A DNA stretch of 64,000 nucleotides from Lonicera japonica (GCA_021464415.1 CM038471.1:36367234-36431233); one strand, 5' to 3'; shown: positions 46,749 through 58,353, counted from the stretch's first letter. A program made the numbers and translations. Notes: generated by a model not told the origin, from the letters alone.

Positions 46749-47718
46749 GTGGCTGCAAGACGGTTCAACTGATGTTAGCGTATGTGCTATTTGTGGGATG
46801 GGCGGCATTGGAAAGACAACCATCGCAAAATTTGTGTATAATCAAAACTTTAATAGTTTTGACGGTAGTAGCTTTCTTGAAAACATCAGGGAAGTGTCAG
46901 AACAACCTAAAGGTTCACTTTGTTTACAAAGACAACTTCTATCGGATATTTCTAGGAGGAAACATAGAAAGATACATAATGTAGATGAAGGACTATCCAG
47001 GATCAAAAAACTTGTATGTTCTAAACGGGTGCTTCTTGTTCTTGATGATGTCGAAGAAACAGATCAATTATACGTCATATTTGGAAAGCAAGAATGGCTT
47101 TTTCCAGGAAGTAAAGTCATCATAACAACTAGGCATGAGAGGTTGCTGAAACCTCATCATATATATAAGGTTGAGAAATTAAATGAAGATGAATCAATTA
47201 AGCTCTTCAGTTTGCATGCCTTTGGAGAAGATTGTCGTTTTAAAGGTTACACAGAGCACACTAAAAGGGTAACGAAAATATGTGAAGGCCTTCCGTTAGC
47301 TCTTAAAGTTCTGGGTTCTTCTTTGTCTGGGAAAAGTGAAGATGAATGGGTTAGTGAAATAGAAAAATTGGAAGCAATACCCAATTGTCAAATTGTTAGG
47401 AAACTTAAAATCAGTTATGACTCTTTACAAAATAACCACGATAAAAGATTATTCCTAGATATTGCTTGCTTCTTTGTTGGAAAAAATAAGGACTACACGA
47501 TCAAGATACTAGAGAAATGTGATTTTTACGCAAAAATTGGAATTCAAAATCTAATTGATCGTTGTCTCTTAACAATTGATCAACATAATGTTTTGGGAAT
47601 GCATCGATTAATTCAAGACCTGGGACGAGAAATTATTCGCCAAGAATCAGATGAAGCTGGAGAGCGTAGTAGACTGTGGCATCATGAGGATTCCTTTAGC
47701 GTATTGAAAAATGAGACG
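46749..47718 (+). CDS. TNL-A exon 2, 3' part (NB-ARC)
   Basis: The first five bases are the second GTGGC copy. Then LQDGSTD leads into CGMGGIGKTTIAKFVYNQ, RVLLVLDDVEETDQL, SKVIITTRHERLLKP, GLPLALKVLGSSLSGKSEDE, LKISYDSLQNNHDKRLFLDI, CFFVGKNKDY and GMHRLIQDLGREIIRQES. This is the nucleotide-binding switch of the receptor. The MHD motif reads MHR. Donor GTAAGA at 47719, phase 0. Confidence 0.9.
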
Positions 47719-47804
47719 GTAAGAAACATATTATTTGTATGTATTTCTTAGTTTACATGCATTCTAATATATGACCTTCTTGTTTCATGTGTTTCTATTG
47801 ATAG

Positions 47805-48224
47805 GGTACAAAAACAGTTGAAGGGCTTACCCTTGATATGTGTATGTTGAAGGAAGCTGGTACTCATACAAAAAAGCGAAAGTATGAGGAATTTATTGAC
47901 AAGTCAACATCATCGAAGCTTGTTAGCTCACTAAAGCGACATTGTTTTAGCTTCATCCCTGGGCAATCAATAAGAAATACTTTAAGAAGTCCATATAACG
48001 TATACTTGAGAACCGATGCATTTAAAAGTATGACAAAACTAAGGCTACTCAAGCTCCATCATGTACAACTTATAGGAAGTTATGAGAGTTTTCCTAAAAG
48101 TTTAGCATTGTTGTCTTGGCATGGATTTCCTTTAAAATATATTCCAGATGAATTTATATTGGAGAATTTGGTTGCTCTTGAGTTGCGTTATAGCATATTA
48201 GAACAAGTCTGGAAGGAAACCCGG
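47805..48224 (+). CDS. TNL-A exon 3 (linker and first LRR)
   Basis: After acceptor GATAG: GTKTVEGLTLDMCMLKEAGT, ending with SFPKSLALLSWHGFPLKYIP and LEQVWKETR. 140 codons, open, phase 0 at both ends, donor GTATGA. Confidence 0.88.
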
Positions 48225-48309
48225 GTATGATATACATATATTTTGCTTATTTCATTAAATTTTGGTGACAATTTATGTATGGTGTTAATAATCCCTTTTC
48301 TTTTTACAG

Positions 48310-49176
48310 TTTCTTGAATCATTGAAGTTCCTTGATTTGAGTTATTCTGAAGACCTTGCAAGAACCCCCAACTTCTCGAGACTCCCGTACCTTGAGAGAC
48401 TGGTCCTTAAAGGTTGTGTGAGTTTGATTGAGGTTTGTGAATCCATCGGAAACCTCGAGATGCTTGATTTACTTAATCTACAAGATTGTAAAGCTCTAAG
48501 GAAGCTTCCAAGGAATATTGGAATGCTAGGATCTTTGAAGACTCTAATAATCTCAGGTTGCAATATTGGTGAGTTTCCAAGTGAGATGAGAAATATGAAG
48601 TCATTAAAAGTGCTTGATGCTGATGGAATTGTCATAAACCCAATACACAGTAGTAGTTGGGAGGTCAAATGGTGGCAACTAATTGTTTGTCCAATCCTTG
48701 AAACACCAAGGAAATGTCCACAGACTTTATGGGCATCTTTACCAAGCTGTTTACAGGATTTAAGTCTGTCCAATTGTAATCTATCTGACGATTCATTCCC
48801 TGAGAATTTCAGTAACCTACCCTCATTACGGTGGTTGAACTTAAGCAGAAATCCATTTCTTTGGCTACCGAATTGCATCAGTAGTCTTAGTGAGCCATTA
48901 GAACTCAATATATCTGAATGTCATAAGCTCCTATCACTTGGACTTAATGGTCTCTTGGGTAAATCAAGTTGGATAAGGGCGCGAGATTGCACATCACTGG
49001 AAAAAATGACATCTTTAGATGTTAGTGCTTATCTCGATTTATATGGTTGCAAACAATTGGTTGAAATAGAAGACTATTTCAAAAAAGAATCCACCGACAC
49101 AGAGCTAATCAACTGTTTGGGCATTGCTAAATTGACGGAAGAAGTTAAGCTTGTCCCTGGTACTCGGTCTGTCTGG
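48310..49176 (+). CDS. TNL-A exon 4 (leucine-rich repeats)
   Basis: 289 codons after acceptor TTTTTACAG. LRR units include LKFLDLSYSEDLARTPNFSR, YLERLVLKGCVSLIEVCESI, LDLLNLQDCKALRKLPRNIG and LRWLNLSRNPFLWLPNCISS. LRRs provide ligand or effector recognition in TNLs. Ends GTRSVW before donor GTATGC. Confidence 0.88.
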
Positions 49177-49266
49177 GTATGCCTCTCTCTCTCTATATAT
49201 ATATATATATAAATATTTTACCTTCAAATAGTCAGTGGATTATTAATTGTGTTTCATGTGGCCCAG

Positions 49267-49851
49267 GGATTGTTCGAGTTTGGTATATATAGCATATATA
49301 CGCCGTGTGGGATGGTTCCATCGCTTTCAGATAAAAAAGTTGAGGGTTCGTCAATATGTTTTACTGTGCCGCTACTTCCTACCCATAGAATCCAATGCTT
49401 GAATGTGCGTTGTACATATAGGTGGATGATTCCAAGAAATTGTGAAGCTTCGAGTCATGGTGTAGCAGTATACAAAACAAACTATAGGATGTCAGTTAAA
49501 ATCGAGAATAAAACAAAGGATCTCACATGGATATACTACCCCATGTACATTCATTATGTTCTTTATAATGATATGGAATGGTTGAGCCGATGGCGGTTTG
49601 GGAATCAGTTGGAGGCAGGAGACGAAATTACTATCACTTTTGATGGTAAGGATGAATACGAGGTAAAGGAGTGTGGTTTCAAAATTGTGTACCACCGTGA
49701 CGAAGAAGAAGAGAATGGAGGTACCACATCCATCGAGAAGTCACATCATGATTTTCCAGCATTCCAGTTGAGCACGGGCGTGTACTTCCTGTGCCGAGCG
49801 TTTCAAAAAGTTCCTGATAAAGATTATTGGTTTCCAAAAGTGCATAAGTAA
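49267..49851 (+). CDS. TNL-A exon 5 (post-LRR C-JID domain)
   Basis: After acceptor GCCCAG: GLFEFGIYSIYTPCGMVPSL, then IQCLNVRC, WLSRWRFGNQLEAGDEITIT, VKECGFKIVYHRDEEEENGG, VYFLCRAF, stop at 49849. The post-LRR jelly-roll/Ig-like domain helps effector recognition in characterised TNLs. Confidence 0.86.
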   Translation, partial: GLFEFGIYSIYTPCGMVPSLSDKKVEGSSICFTVPLLPTHRIQCLNVRCTYRWMIPRNCEASSHGVAVYKTNYRMSVKIENKTKDLTWIYYPMYIHYVLYNDMEWLSRWRFGNQLEAGDEITITFDGKDEYEVKECGFKIVYHRDEEEENGGTTSIEKSHHDFPAFQLSTGVYFLCRAFQKVPDKDYWFPKVHK

Positions 49852-51238
49852 CTTCATTGATTCAATGGTATGGAAGATTAATTTTTTTGGTTTCTTGTAT
49901 TAATAGGAGGAAGGAATAACTAAACGTACCAGTAGGGGCGGAACCAGGGGGACAGAGCGAGCTACAGCACAGAGCAAAATTTTGAAAAACCTACTAGTAC
50001 TACTAAAAAAATTAATATAAGTCCACCCCTTTGTTGAATTTTAGCCTATCTCTTAGCTTAGCTCAAATATTATAAGCACACTAATTTATATAACTCTCTT
50101 AAATTTATATAACCCACTATATGGTTATACTTTTAAAAAAAAAATTATAATTTTTTTATCTATTACTATTAACTCACCTCTCATAAGAATCCTGGGTCCG
50201 CCTCTGTGTACCAGCTATTAGAAGGTTCTTTGTACAGTGAAACTATAAGAGAGATTTTCTGCAGTGATATAAGGAAATTTTTTTAGTCATTTTTATCCAA
50301 ATTGTCAACCGAATGTGATAATGCTAATAAACATGGAAAAGGCAGCAGAAAGTAAAACTGTAATCCTCTGTTTCTTCTGTGTTAAATTAAAATTGTTGAC
50401 AAAGCTAAGAAACAGATGCAATGTTCTGCAGTAATTAGCAAGCACACTAGAATCTCTCTCATATTTAGGCGGGTTTTTTCACAATGATAGTATTTTTAAC
50501 GAGGTGAAAACTTTGGTGGTGAAAAGCATTTTCACTTGAGTACGAGAGGAAAAGTATCTCATCTCATCGTATCACTAAACATGCTTTCCAACTTAATTCT
50601 AACCAAAGTTAATGGTTTTTGGTATCAATTTTCAATTGATTATCAAACTCTACATTATCGATCAGTTCAAATTCCACATGAATGAAGTTATTTGTACCAG
50701 CTTACAACAATGCAACTAAAATCCCAAATTTCACTTGTTAGAAGATCAAGCATAAAAGAAATCAAATTTGTCAAGATTAAATGAAAATGAGAAATCTTAA
50801 ATTTAAATGATAAAGGGAGGAAACTCGTTGCTTCTATTGACAAAAGCAAAATAATGGAAAAACATAAAAGCACTTAAGAAGAGATTGCTACGCATTTTTA
50901 CTATGGAGATGGAGTTGCGCCCAGCTGTATCGTTCATTTAGATTCCTTAATGAGTTTCACTATAATCCTTGACCGGAGGTTTTTTTTTTTTTTTTGGCAG
51001 AAAATAGAAGTATAAAATCATGAAGAGATTCTATACATTGTTACCCTTATGTCACGAACAACATCAAATTTTTTTTTTAGCCAAATGAAAATTCTTCTTT
51101 TCTCGAAAATCATAATGAAACAAGAGGGAGTGGTGAGAGATACAGAGTACTCTGCCCCCCATTTTTATTTTCCTCGCCCTTATAAAATTCAATACCTCAA
51201 TTAAACAAACCCTTAAAAAATAGGGACAATTAAAAAAA
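49852..51238. other. Intergenic DNA downstream of TNL-A
   Basis: Apart from the hAT-like MITE (49933-50206) it is AT-rich with no recognised coding sequence. A possible poly(A) signal for TNL-A is not obvious. Confidence 0.5.
49925..50214. mobile_element. hAT-like MITE
   Basis: Body 49933-50206. Ends TAGGGGCGGAACCAGGGG and CCTGGGTCCGCCTCTG are imperfect inverted repeats. Flanks CGTACCAG and TGTACCAG form an 8-bp TSD with one mismatch. Non-coding. Confidence 0.7.
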
Positions 51239-51866
51239 AGGTGTTATTAGAGAAAGATTTTCACACTAAAGCCAAGGAATAATTTTTTTGTAAATAAAGG
51301 GCCTATTTTTTATTTTATTGATAATATGACATGTGTCTTTTTTTTATTGTAAAATGACATCCTAACCCTTAAAATAAACTAAAAAAATACAAATATGCAT
51401 TAAAATATGGACTGCAATATGAACTTTGTAGTCTATATTTCACTGCAATATGAACTTTGCAATCCATATTTTACTGCAATATGAACTTTGCAGTCCATAT
51501 TTTTGATGCAAAATTCATATTGCAGTCCATATTTTACTGCAATGTGAACTTTGCAGTCCATATTTTTAGTGCAAAGTTCATATTGCAGTCCATATTTCAC
51601 TGCAATATGAACTTTGCAGTTCATATTTTACTGCAATATGAACTTTGTATTCCATATTTTTGTGCAAATTTCATAAAGAGGGGTAGTTTACATAATATAT
51701 AACATGTTTTTATTAATTAAATGATATTTAAATTTATTCAAATACTTTCATTTAAAATATAAAATAAAATAGGCCTCTTACACTAATTACCAATTAAAAA
51801 TAGGCCCTTATTCAAAAAAACATTATTTGTTGGAGTTTTGGTAAAAATCAATGTGTAATAAGACCT
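51239..51866. mobile_element. MITE-like element with inverted ends and an internal minisatellite
   Basis: Ends AGGTGTTATTA... and ...TAATAAGACCT are imperfect inverted repeats over about 75 bp, both including AAGGGCCTATTTTT. The interior 51400-51670 holds about nine copies, in both orientations, of a unit of about 31 bp containing ACTGCAATATGAACTTTGCA. TSD not resolved. Confidence 0.6.
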
Positions 51867-52048
51867 TCTACCTAATTTCTAGTAAAAAATAGTGTAGATT
51901 CCTTTCTTTTCTCACTCCGATTTTTATCCCTAGAAAAATTTTCGTTTATTCTTTTTTTTTTCGCCTGACCAAAATCACAAAGAACCTGTTTCTTTTTCTT
52001 TTTTCCAAAAAAAATAAAAATAAAATAAAAAACCCACATCCCTACAAG

Positions 52049-52260
52049 CACTACTAGAAAAAAGCTCACTTACCATAGCTAAAACATGTGGTAAATAGCT
52101 ATTTACCATACTTTTTAACACTCTAACAACTGTTGTAATCGGCAATGTCATAAAAGATTTAAATAAATGTGGTAAAAAAAAAAAACAAGATAACACACCT
52201 AAAGAGCGAGGTAAATGGCTATACACCACACTTATAAGCCGTTGTAAATGGGGAATTAAT
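52049..52260 (+). mobile_element. CACTA (En/Spm)-like terminus
   Basis: CACTACTAGAAAAAAG is a typical CACTA transposon end, followed by subterminal palindromic motifs (GGTAAATAGCTATTTACC at about 52090). The opposite end was not found, so the element is truncated or rearranged. No transposase frame. Confidence 0.6.
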
Positions 52261-52635
52261 GGAAGATAGACAACACACATACATACATATATATATATAT
52301 AAGAAAAGCCAATAAAAACCTAATTTATTTAATTTATTTTTAATTTGGGGAGGGAGATTTTGAAAAAGGCAATTAGGGTTAAGGGACTGCTCCAATAACA
52401 GCATATATACATAGGCCCATTATAAATTAGCATTGTAAATTAAGAATATCATAAAAAAAGACACTATTGCCCTTTCCTTATTTGACTAATAACACACTAA
52501 TCCTAAAATATAACTTTTCCGTCTCTGTCTCAAATTAAAAAAATTTAAAGTCCACAACAGTCAATCATCAGTTTTCCTTGAACTGCTCGTAATCATCGTG
52601 CCTTCTACACAATTGGTATAAACTTTCATTATCAG

Positions 52636-53136
52636 AATGTGCTAAATGCATTTAGCACCAACCAGAAGGTGCTAAACAACAACTAGAAGGTGATAAATGC
52701 ATTTAGCACCAACCAGAAGCTACTAAACCACAACTAGAAGGTACTAAATACATTTAGTACCAACTAGAAGGTGCTAAACCACAAGCAGAAGGTGCTAAAT
52801 GCATTTAGCACCAACCAGAAGGTGCTAAACCACAAGCAGAAGGTGCTAAATGCATTTAGCACCAACCAGAAGGTGCTAAACCACAAGCAGAATGTGCTAA
52901 ATGCATTTAGCACCAACCAGAAGGTGCTAAACCACAATCAGAAGGTGCTAAACCACAAATAGAATGTGCTAAATGTATTTAGCACCAACCAGAAGGTACT
53001 AAACCACAACCAAAAGGTGCTAAACCACAAGTAGGAGGTACTAAATGCAGTTAGCACCAACGAGAAGGTGTTAAACCACAACCAGAAGGTGCTAAATGCA
53101 CCAACCAGAAGGTGCTAAATGCATTTAGCACCACTT
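52636..53136. repeat. Tandem array of palindromic GTGCTAAATGCATTTAGCAC units
   Basis: About nine copies of a perfect palindrome (GTGCTAAATGCATTTAGCAC core), each followed by CAACCAGAAGGTGCTAAAC-type spacers, with a basic period near 51 bp and some degenerate units. The 63-residue frame at 52771-52962 is only the repeat read through. Confidence 0.88.
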
Positions 53137-53249
53137 AGACAACAATCAGAAGGTGTTAAAATGATTTTAGCACCATTATAAAAATAGAATAATAAAATTA
53201 ATGAGATCAACATTCACTATATTGATATATATGTATATATATATGGATC

Positions 53250-53490
53250 GATGTAGGGTTCGTAAAAAAAAAAAAGAGGAACAATCAGATTTTTTTTCAA
53301 AATCCCGCTGGGCTGTTGAAATTAGTCAATTTTCGATAGCAAAACAACCTCTGATCGTCTTGATTTTTTGCAAAATTATTGTAACCTTATCTTTCGAACA
53401 ACATATCCAAAAATCAGCTCAATCCAACGGTTCAATCAAAAGTTATATCCGTTTTACGATTGTAGCTGCAAAAAGAAGAATAAAAAGATA
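53250..53490 (+). repeat. Dispersed repeat segment (partner at 5005-5240)
   Basis: Matches the leader of the inverted-LTR element in the same direction, including ACATATCCAAAAATCAGCTC and TCAAAAGTTATATCCGTTTT. No LTR or PBS is seen here, so the module occurs outside the complete element. Confidence 0.6.
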
Positions 53491-56280
53491 ATGAGAACGG
53501 TGCTCCTCCCGGCGATACGTTCGGAGAATCAAGTGGTTGTGGTGGTGGTGGTGGAGGAGGAGGTGATGTCGTTGGTGAGACAGAGGGGAGTATTTGATGG
53601 TTTAATGGAATGTAGAAAGAGAGAGAGACGAGGTATTGGAAGTTTAGGTGGGGGAGAAGGGGCTAAGAGATGTTTATATTAGGGGTATTTTTATCCATCA
53701 ACATTTATCATTTTCCTTAAAATAAATTAATATTATGAAAACTGTCCTTATTGCAAAAACAAATTATGAAATTAGTACCACTTCTCTTTATTAAACATGA
53801 GTTCTTCCTTAATGTTATAAAAAAATTACGGAACGAGACCTTATAACCCATTATCTTGATTTTGAAATGGACACACGTACATACATATGCATATATTGAT
53901 TAAATATTATCAAAAACATCCACAATTCAAAAACTCCAACTATTTTACTCCTTTCTAGCATTCTTCTAAAAACAGTGGTGAATATTCTACACGTACAAAA
54001 ATAGAAGGAACATTTTTAATTTTTTTCTCATTCCGCATCAAATATTCTTTTCAATTTGCAAGATGCATATCGAATTCTTGAGATAATCTTGCCAAAAACA
54101 AAAAAGAGACAAAATTAGAACTAGAAATCTATTCAACATTTAATTAGCTAATCTAATAAGAATTATTTATTCAACTAATAATACTTAGCCATTGAACTTG
54201 TAGCCTACAAAGATGATAACATGGAACTGATCAACAAGCACATCCCAATGGCATTATACTCTAGTTGAAGACTTTAGTTGAAAATGCAAAAGCCATTTAT
54301 GTCAAACATGGAGCTATATACGAAGGAGAAGACAAAGAAGATATGGCAAATAAAGACTAGAAAACTAAATGAGATTTGCAGGTGTAATTGTAAGAGATAT
54401 AACTGGAAGAGAAGGGTATCTCTCTTACTCTCTAATACAAATTAAATAATATGTACACTATATATGTGTGTGTTAATATACAATCCTTGTCAAAAAACCA
54501 AAAAAATAAATATATATATATATGTAATACAATTAACACAATTCATATATATTACATATACATAAAAAATGGGTTTTGTGTGAATGGAGAGGAATGCATC
54601 TGAAGGCTTGCATAGGTCCAGATTTAATTTCAACTGTCAAATATGAGTTGAGAAGCTTGATCGGTGTGGGTGGGGTGGTTAGATCCACCCTTTGTTTGGA
54701 TATATATGTTAAATTTCTTTTAGGTACAAGTTAAATTCACTTTTTTTATCGGTCCACTTTATAAAAATGTAATTGATATTTATTTATATAATATGGTGGT
54801 TTTATTATTTTTATTATCTAGCTCAAGTTTAAATTTGTGTAAACTTTTGTTCATTAGTAAAATACGAAACATCGTCCGCTATGTTGCGACCATAATTTTC
54901 ACTAATTTACTAGCATAACAAATGTAAATGGATAAAATTTTAAACACCAATATAATAAAACTGTGTTTTTAAAATTAAGGAGCATATTTGTTCATACAAA
55001 AAAGAGGAAAAACGCTTAAAATTATTCGTACTTTTATATATATAGACTATAGATAAACCCAAAATTAGTTTATGACAACTTTTGTGTTATATATCACTTC
55101 TAAATTTGAATTCCTTGACATTGGGGTACGTTTGCCATGGTATAGGGTAAGATACATGTGGAAGAAGAGAGAGTGATTAGTTGGGTGGAAGTGGAAATAA
55201 GAGTTCACACATTTTTTTTAGTGGGAGTATGGAAATAGCACGTATGGCCCTTTATAAAAATTCCACAATTCCACTTAAATTTGGAGTCCGGTTTCAAGTA
55301 TGACACAAGTGCCACATTTAAATGAATTTTTACTTATTTTTGTAGTCCACCGGTTATTGTAATGATTATATATTCGTTTATTATGCTAGTTGTGAATTTA
55401 TAATTTGTGTAAAGAAAAATACATTGAAAAGAAATTTTCCTTTGTTCATTTTATGTTTTATTTAAGCAGACTCAATTAAGTGTCCCTTTATATATTCACG
55501 ATGATGAAACTAACAACTTGGAATCGAATACAAGATTGGGGACAGGGACTACGCATAATACCTCCAATATTAGAGAAACCCAAGCCTAAATTAAACAAGT
55601 CATTATGACATCAAACTAGGTTGTCCTACGCATCTCTGCAACAAAATTATCTACAAAGTTGTACAATGTTTTTTCAGCATCTTTGCATGTTAAGAAAATA
55701 GAGGGGGAGAAGATAAAAAAAGAAAGCTCCATTCTCCTCTTAAAACTCAATTCAATTGCTCACTATATCAGCCGGAGACGAGTAACACAGTCGGTACCTA
55801 TTTACTTCAAATTTTTGTTTGTCTTTTGAGTTTAAAATGGTAATTTCACATGTAAAATTTGAGCCTCGTCGACTTGTGATTCCACCTGTGTGCAGATCCA
55901 TAAATTCTCTCTCAAATTTTGGCCAGTTTTGATCCGTTTAGAGTAAAACTTCAATCTACAAGAGCGACAACAAGGATTTTGTTTCCAATAATTAACTAAC
56001 TTATAAAGTAAATTGTTGTTATATGAGTAATTCAGGGGAAAAACGCTAAGGACACATTCAGCGGACACGATGACAAATTACTATATATTATATATCGGTT
56101 AGTGAATTGGGTCCAACGTGAGTAAAATTTGCACATTTTAGAGTTAACTAATACACAAGTAACACATATATACGCCTTAGTCATTAGTCACAAGTACATA
56201 TGTACTTACAAACACAAAAACATTAATTGAAAGTTTTTGCTACCTAGGATTAAAGATAATGAGGACACCTTCAATAGTAA
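53491..56280. other. Intergenic DNA between the convergent TNLs
   Basis: AT-rich. A purine-rich stretch lies at 53540-53640. 54185-54360 has coding-like composition (AIELVAYKDDNMELINKHIP and, in another frame, AKAIYVKHGAIYEGEDKEDM), possibly a decayed exon I cannot assign. No other gene seen. Confidence 0.45.
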
Positions 56281-56892
56281 TTAGAGAGACCACAACATGC
56301 CTACAAAATCCGCGCTGTCTCCCAATGCATTTTCATACACGTCCTTGACCATGTCAGAATAGAAACCTCTAGAGAGTTTGCGACAAAGGAAGTACATCCC
56401 CCTACTCATCTGTAACCGAGACAAATCTCCACCAACAACTTCGTTCCAGTGAAAATATGTCTTATTATTGTTGTCATCTGAGACTACTCCCTTATCTGCT
56501 TCGTACACGATGTTGATACCACACTCTTTTACCTCTAACAAATCACCCATGAAAACTGAAACGACAATTTCGTCCCCACCTTCTAGCTGATTCCCAAAAT
56601 TCCACTGGCTTAACCATGTCATTTCATTATCTTTCACTGGAATGCCCTTGTATGTAGGGCAGTATAACCATGTCAGATCCTTTGTCTTATTATTGATTTT
56701 AATGCCAAATGGATAAAATGTGATGGAACCAGTCCGTGCATACACTGAGCAAATGTTCAAGCATTGAATCCTACAGTTACGAACCAAAAGCACAATAAAA
56801 GATATTGACGATCCCTTCTTCCTCTTACTGAAACAACTTGGGATCTTTCCACCATGGATAAATGTGGTGAATATACCAAACTCATAAATTCC
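56281..56892 (-). CDS. TNL-B exon 5 (post-LRR C-JID domain)
   Basis: After acceptor TGATGCAG: GIYEFGIFTTFIHGGKIPSC, IQCLNICS, WLSQWNFGNQLEGGDEIVVS, VKECGINIVYE, HWNEVVGGDLSRLQMSRGMY and FLCRKL, stop at 56281-56283. Best intact copy of this domain in the window for comparing with TNL-psi. Confidence 0.86.
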   Translation of the reverse strand, partial: GIYEFGIFTTFIHGGKIPSCFSKRKKGSSISFIVLLVRNCRIQCLNICSVYARTGSITFYPFGIKINNKTKDLTWLYCPTYKGIPVKDNEMTWLSQWNFGNQLEGGDEIVVSVFMGDLLEVKECGINIVYEADKGVVSDDNNNKTYFHWNEVVGGDLSRLQMSRGMYFLCRKLSRGFYSDMVKDVYENALGDSADFVGMLWSL

Positions 56893-56968
56893 CTGCATCA
56901 ATTCAATTATATTTTTAATCTTTTATCAATTCACCAGAGAGAGAAAGAGAGAGACAGAGACAGAGCAC

Positions 56969-57838
56969 CTGGACTGGAATTGGATTCTGCTCGACAACAT
57001 CTAATAGCCCCACATGCATCACCTCAAGATTTATCATCGTCGACTCAATGTCAATACCTAAATTCTTGATTATCCTTCCGTCAACCTTTTCTATTGGTTC
57101 TCTTTTTAGAAAGCCTTCTATTTTATCCACTTTACAGCATCTTAATGTGTTGATTGAATCTAACAGATCCGGGGTTGATTGGAATGTTATTTTTCTTAAT
57201 GATTTGCAGTGCAACAAATTCAACCTTTGTAAGTTACTTGGCAAGCCAAAAACTGAATTGAGAGACATACACGAAGCTAAGGAGAGGCACTGAAGGCTAC
57301 TAAGGCTTTTTAAGCAATCTGGCAAGCTACAAAACAAATTTCGGCTTAAATCCAAATTTTGAAGCAACGATAGATTGCCAAATGCAATTGGCAAGGAACC
57401 ATCAGATAGACTGCATTTTGAAAGACTTAAGCTTCTTAAAGAGCATGGTAAAGAAGCCCATAACATTTCTGGACCCCTGCTTGGCTGTGGCACCCATGGC
57501 AGTAAAAGTGAAGTATGCCACCATTTGCCCTGCCCATTAGGAGTGCTTGTTGCACTTATGTCAAGTCCACCAGTGAAAAGAGCCAAGCAACCTGAGACCA
57601 TGAGCATCTTAAGAGATCCCAGCTTGTACATGTTCCTAGGAAGTTTCCTTAGATTTTTGCAATCTGTTATATCAAGTAAATCGAGCTCCTCAAGGAATTC
57701 AATGGACTCACAAATCTCAATCAAACTTACACAACCTTTGAGAATTAGTCTCTCAAGATTCGGAACTCCTAAAAAGTTAGGAGTTTTCCCAAGCCTTTCA
57801 GAATAACTCAGATTAAGGATCTTCAATGATCCAAGAAA
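56969..57838 (-). CDS. TNL-B exon 4 (leucine-rich repeats)
   Basis: 290 codons, starting FLGSLKILNLSYSERLGKTP. LRRs include LERLILKGCVSLIEICESIE, LQNLDLSRNLFCSLPDCLKS and LQRLNLLHCKSLRKITF. Open; ends PIPVQ before donor GTGCTC. Confidence 0.87.
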
Positions 57839-57945
57839 CTGTTGAAAAAGAACAACAATATGTACTAAGTTCTAGACACGTATTTCCAGCACTAATTAAG
57901 AACCTACCTATAAAGAAAGGAACCATAAGTAAATAAATTTCATAC

Positions 57946-58353
57946 CTTGGGGCCAGCCCAAACTTCTTCTAATTTGCTATGATGCAAGTCAAGAGCCACC
58001 AAATTCTCCAAAGATAACTCCATGGGCAAATATTTTAAAGGAAATCCATGCAAACATAACCAAGTCAAATTTTTAGGAAAATTGTCGTAGCAGCTATATA
58101 GTCGTGTATAATTAAGCTTCAATAATCTTAAATTTTCCATTTTTTCAAATGCATCAGTTCTCAACTTTGAACTTTGATTTCCTAAAGCAGGGAATAATTT
58201 TGGCCCTAAAAGAGACCTGAGGAAACCAGAACATATGCCTGTCAAAGGTGAAGCCTTATCAACAGATTTGTCATATTTGTTTTTTCTTGCAATGGTATCA
58301 TCTTTCATTAACATGCGCATGTCAAGGGTGAGGCCCTCGATTGTTGTTGTGCC
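57946..58353 (-). CDS. TNL-B exon 3 (linker and first LRR)
   Basis: GTTTIEGLTLDMRMLMKDDT ... FPKNLTWLCLHGFPLKYLP ... LEEVWAGPK, 136 codons, phase 0, donor GTATGA. Open throughout. Confidence 0.87.

Larger units (their letters stand above)
33029..49851 (+). pseudogene. TNL-A: TIR-NB-LRR resistance gene interrupted by an Athila-type retrotransposon
   Basis: Five exons with canonical GT-AG sites: 33029-33549; 35093-35217 plus 46749/46754-47718; 47805-48224; 48310-49176; 49267-49851. Without the insertion they encode an uninterrupted protein of about 1160 residues: TIR (catalytic-type Glu at residue 89 in WCLDEL), NB-ARC (P-loop GMGGIGKTT about 230-238, LLVLDDVE, GLPLALK, MHR in the MHD position), LRRs and a post-LRR C-JID. 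TNL proteins are intracellular immune receptors whose TIR is an NADase. The 11.5-kb insertion in codon 216 breaks exon 2 ahead of the P-loop. No other lesion is seen, so loss is recent. Confidence 0.9.

Noticed and set aside
52771..52962. 63-residue repetitive frame (KVLNHKQ repeats)
   Set aside because: Read-through of a noncoding palindromic tandem array.
53368..53682. 104-residue frame with a VVVVVEEE stretch
   Set aside because: Arises from GTG/GGA-rich repeats beside a dispersed repeat; no domain or gene context.
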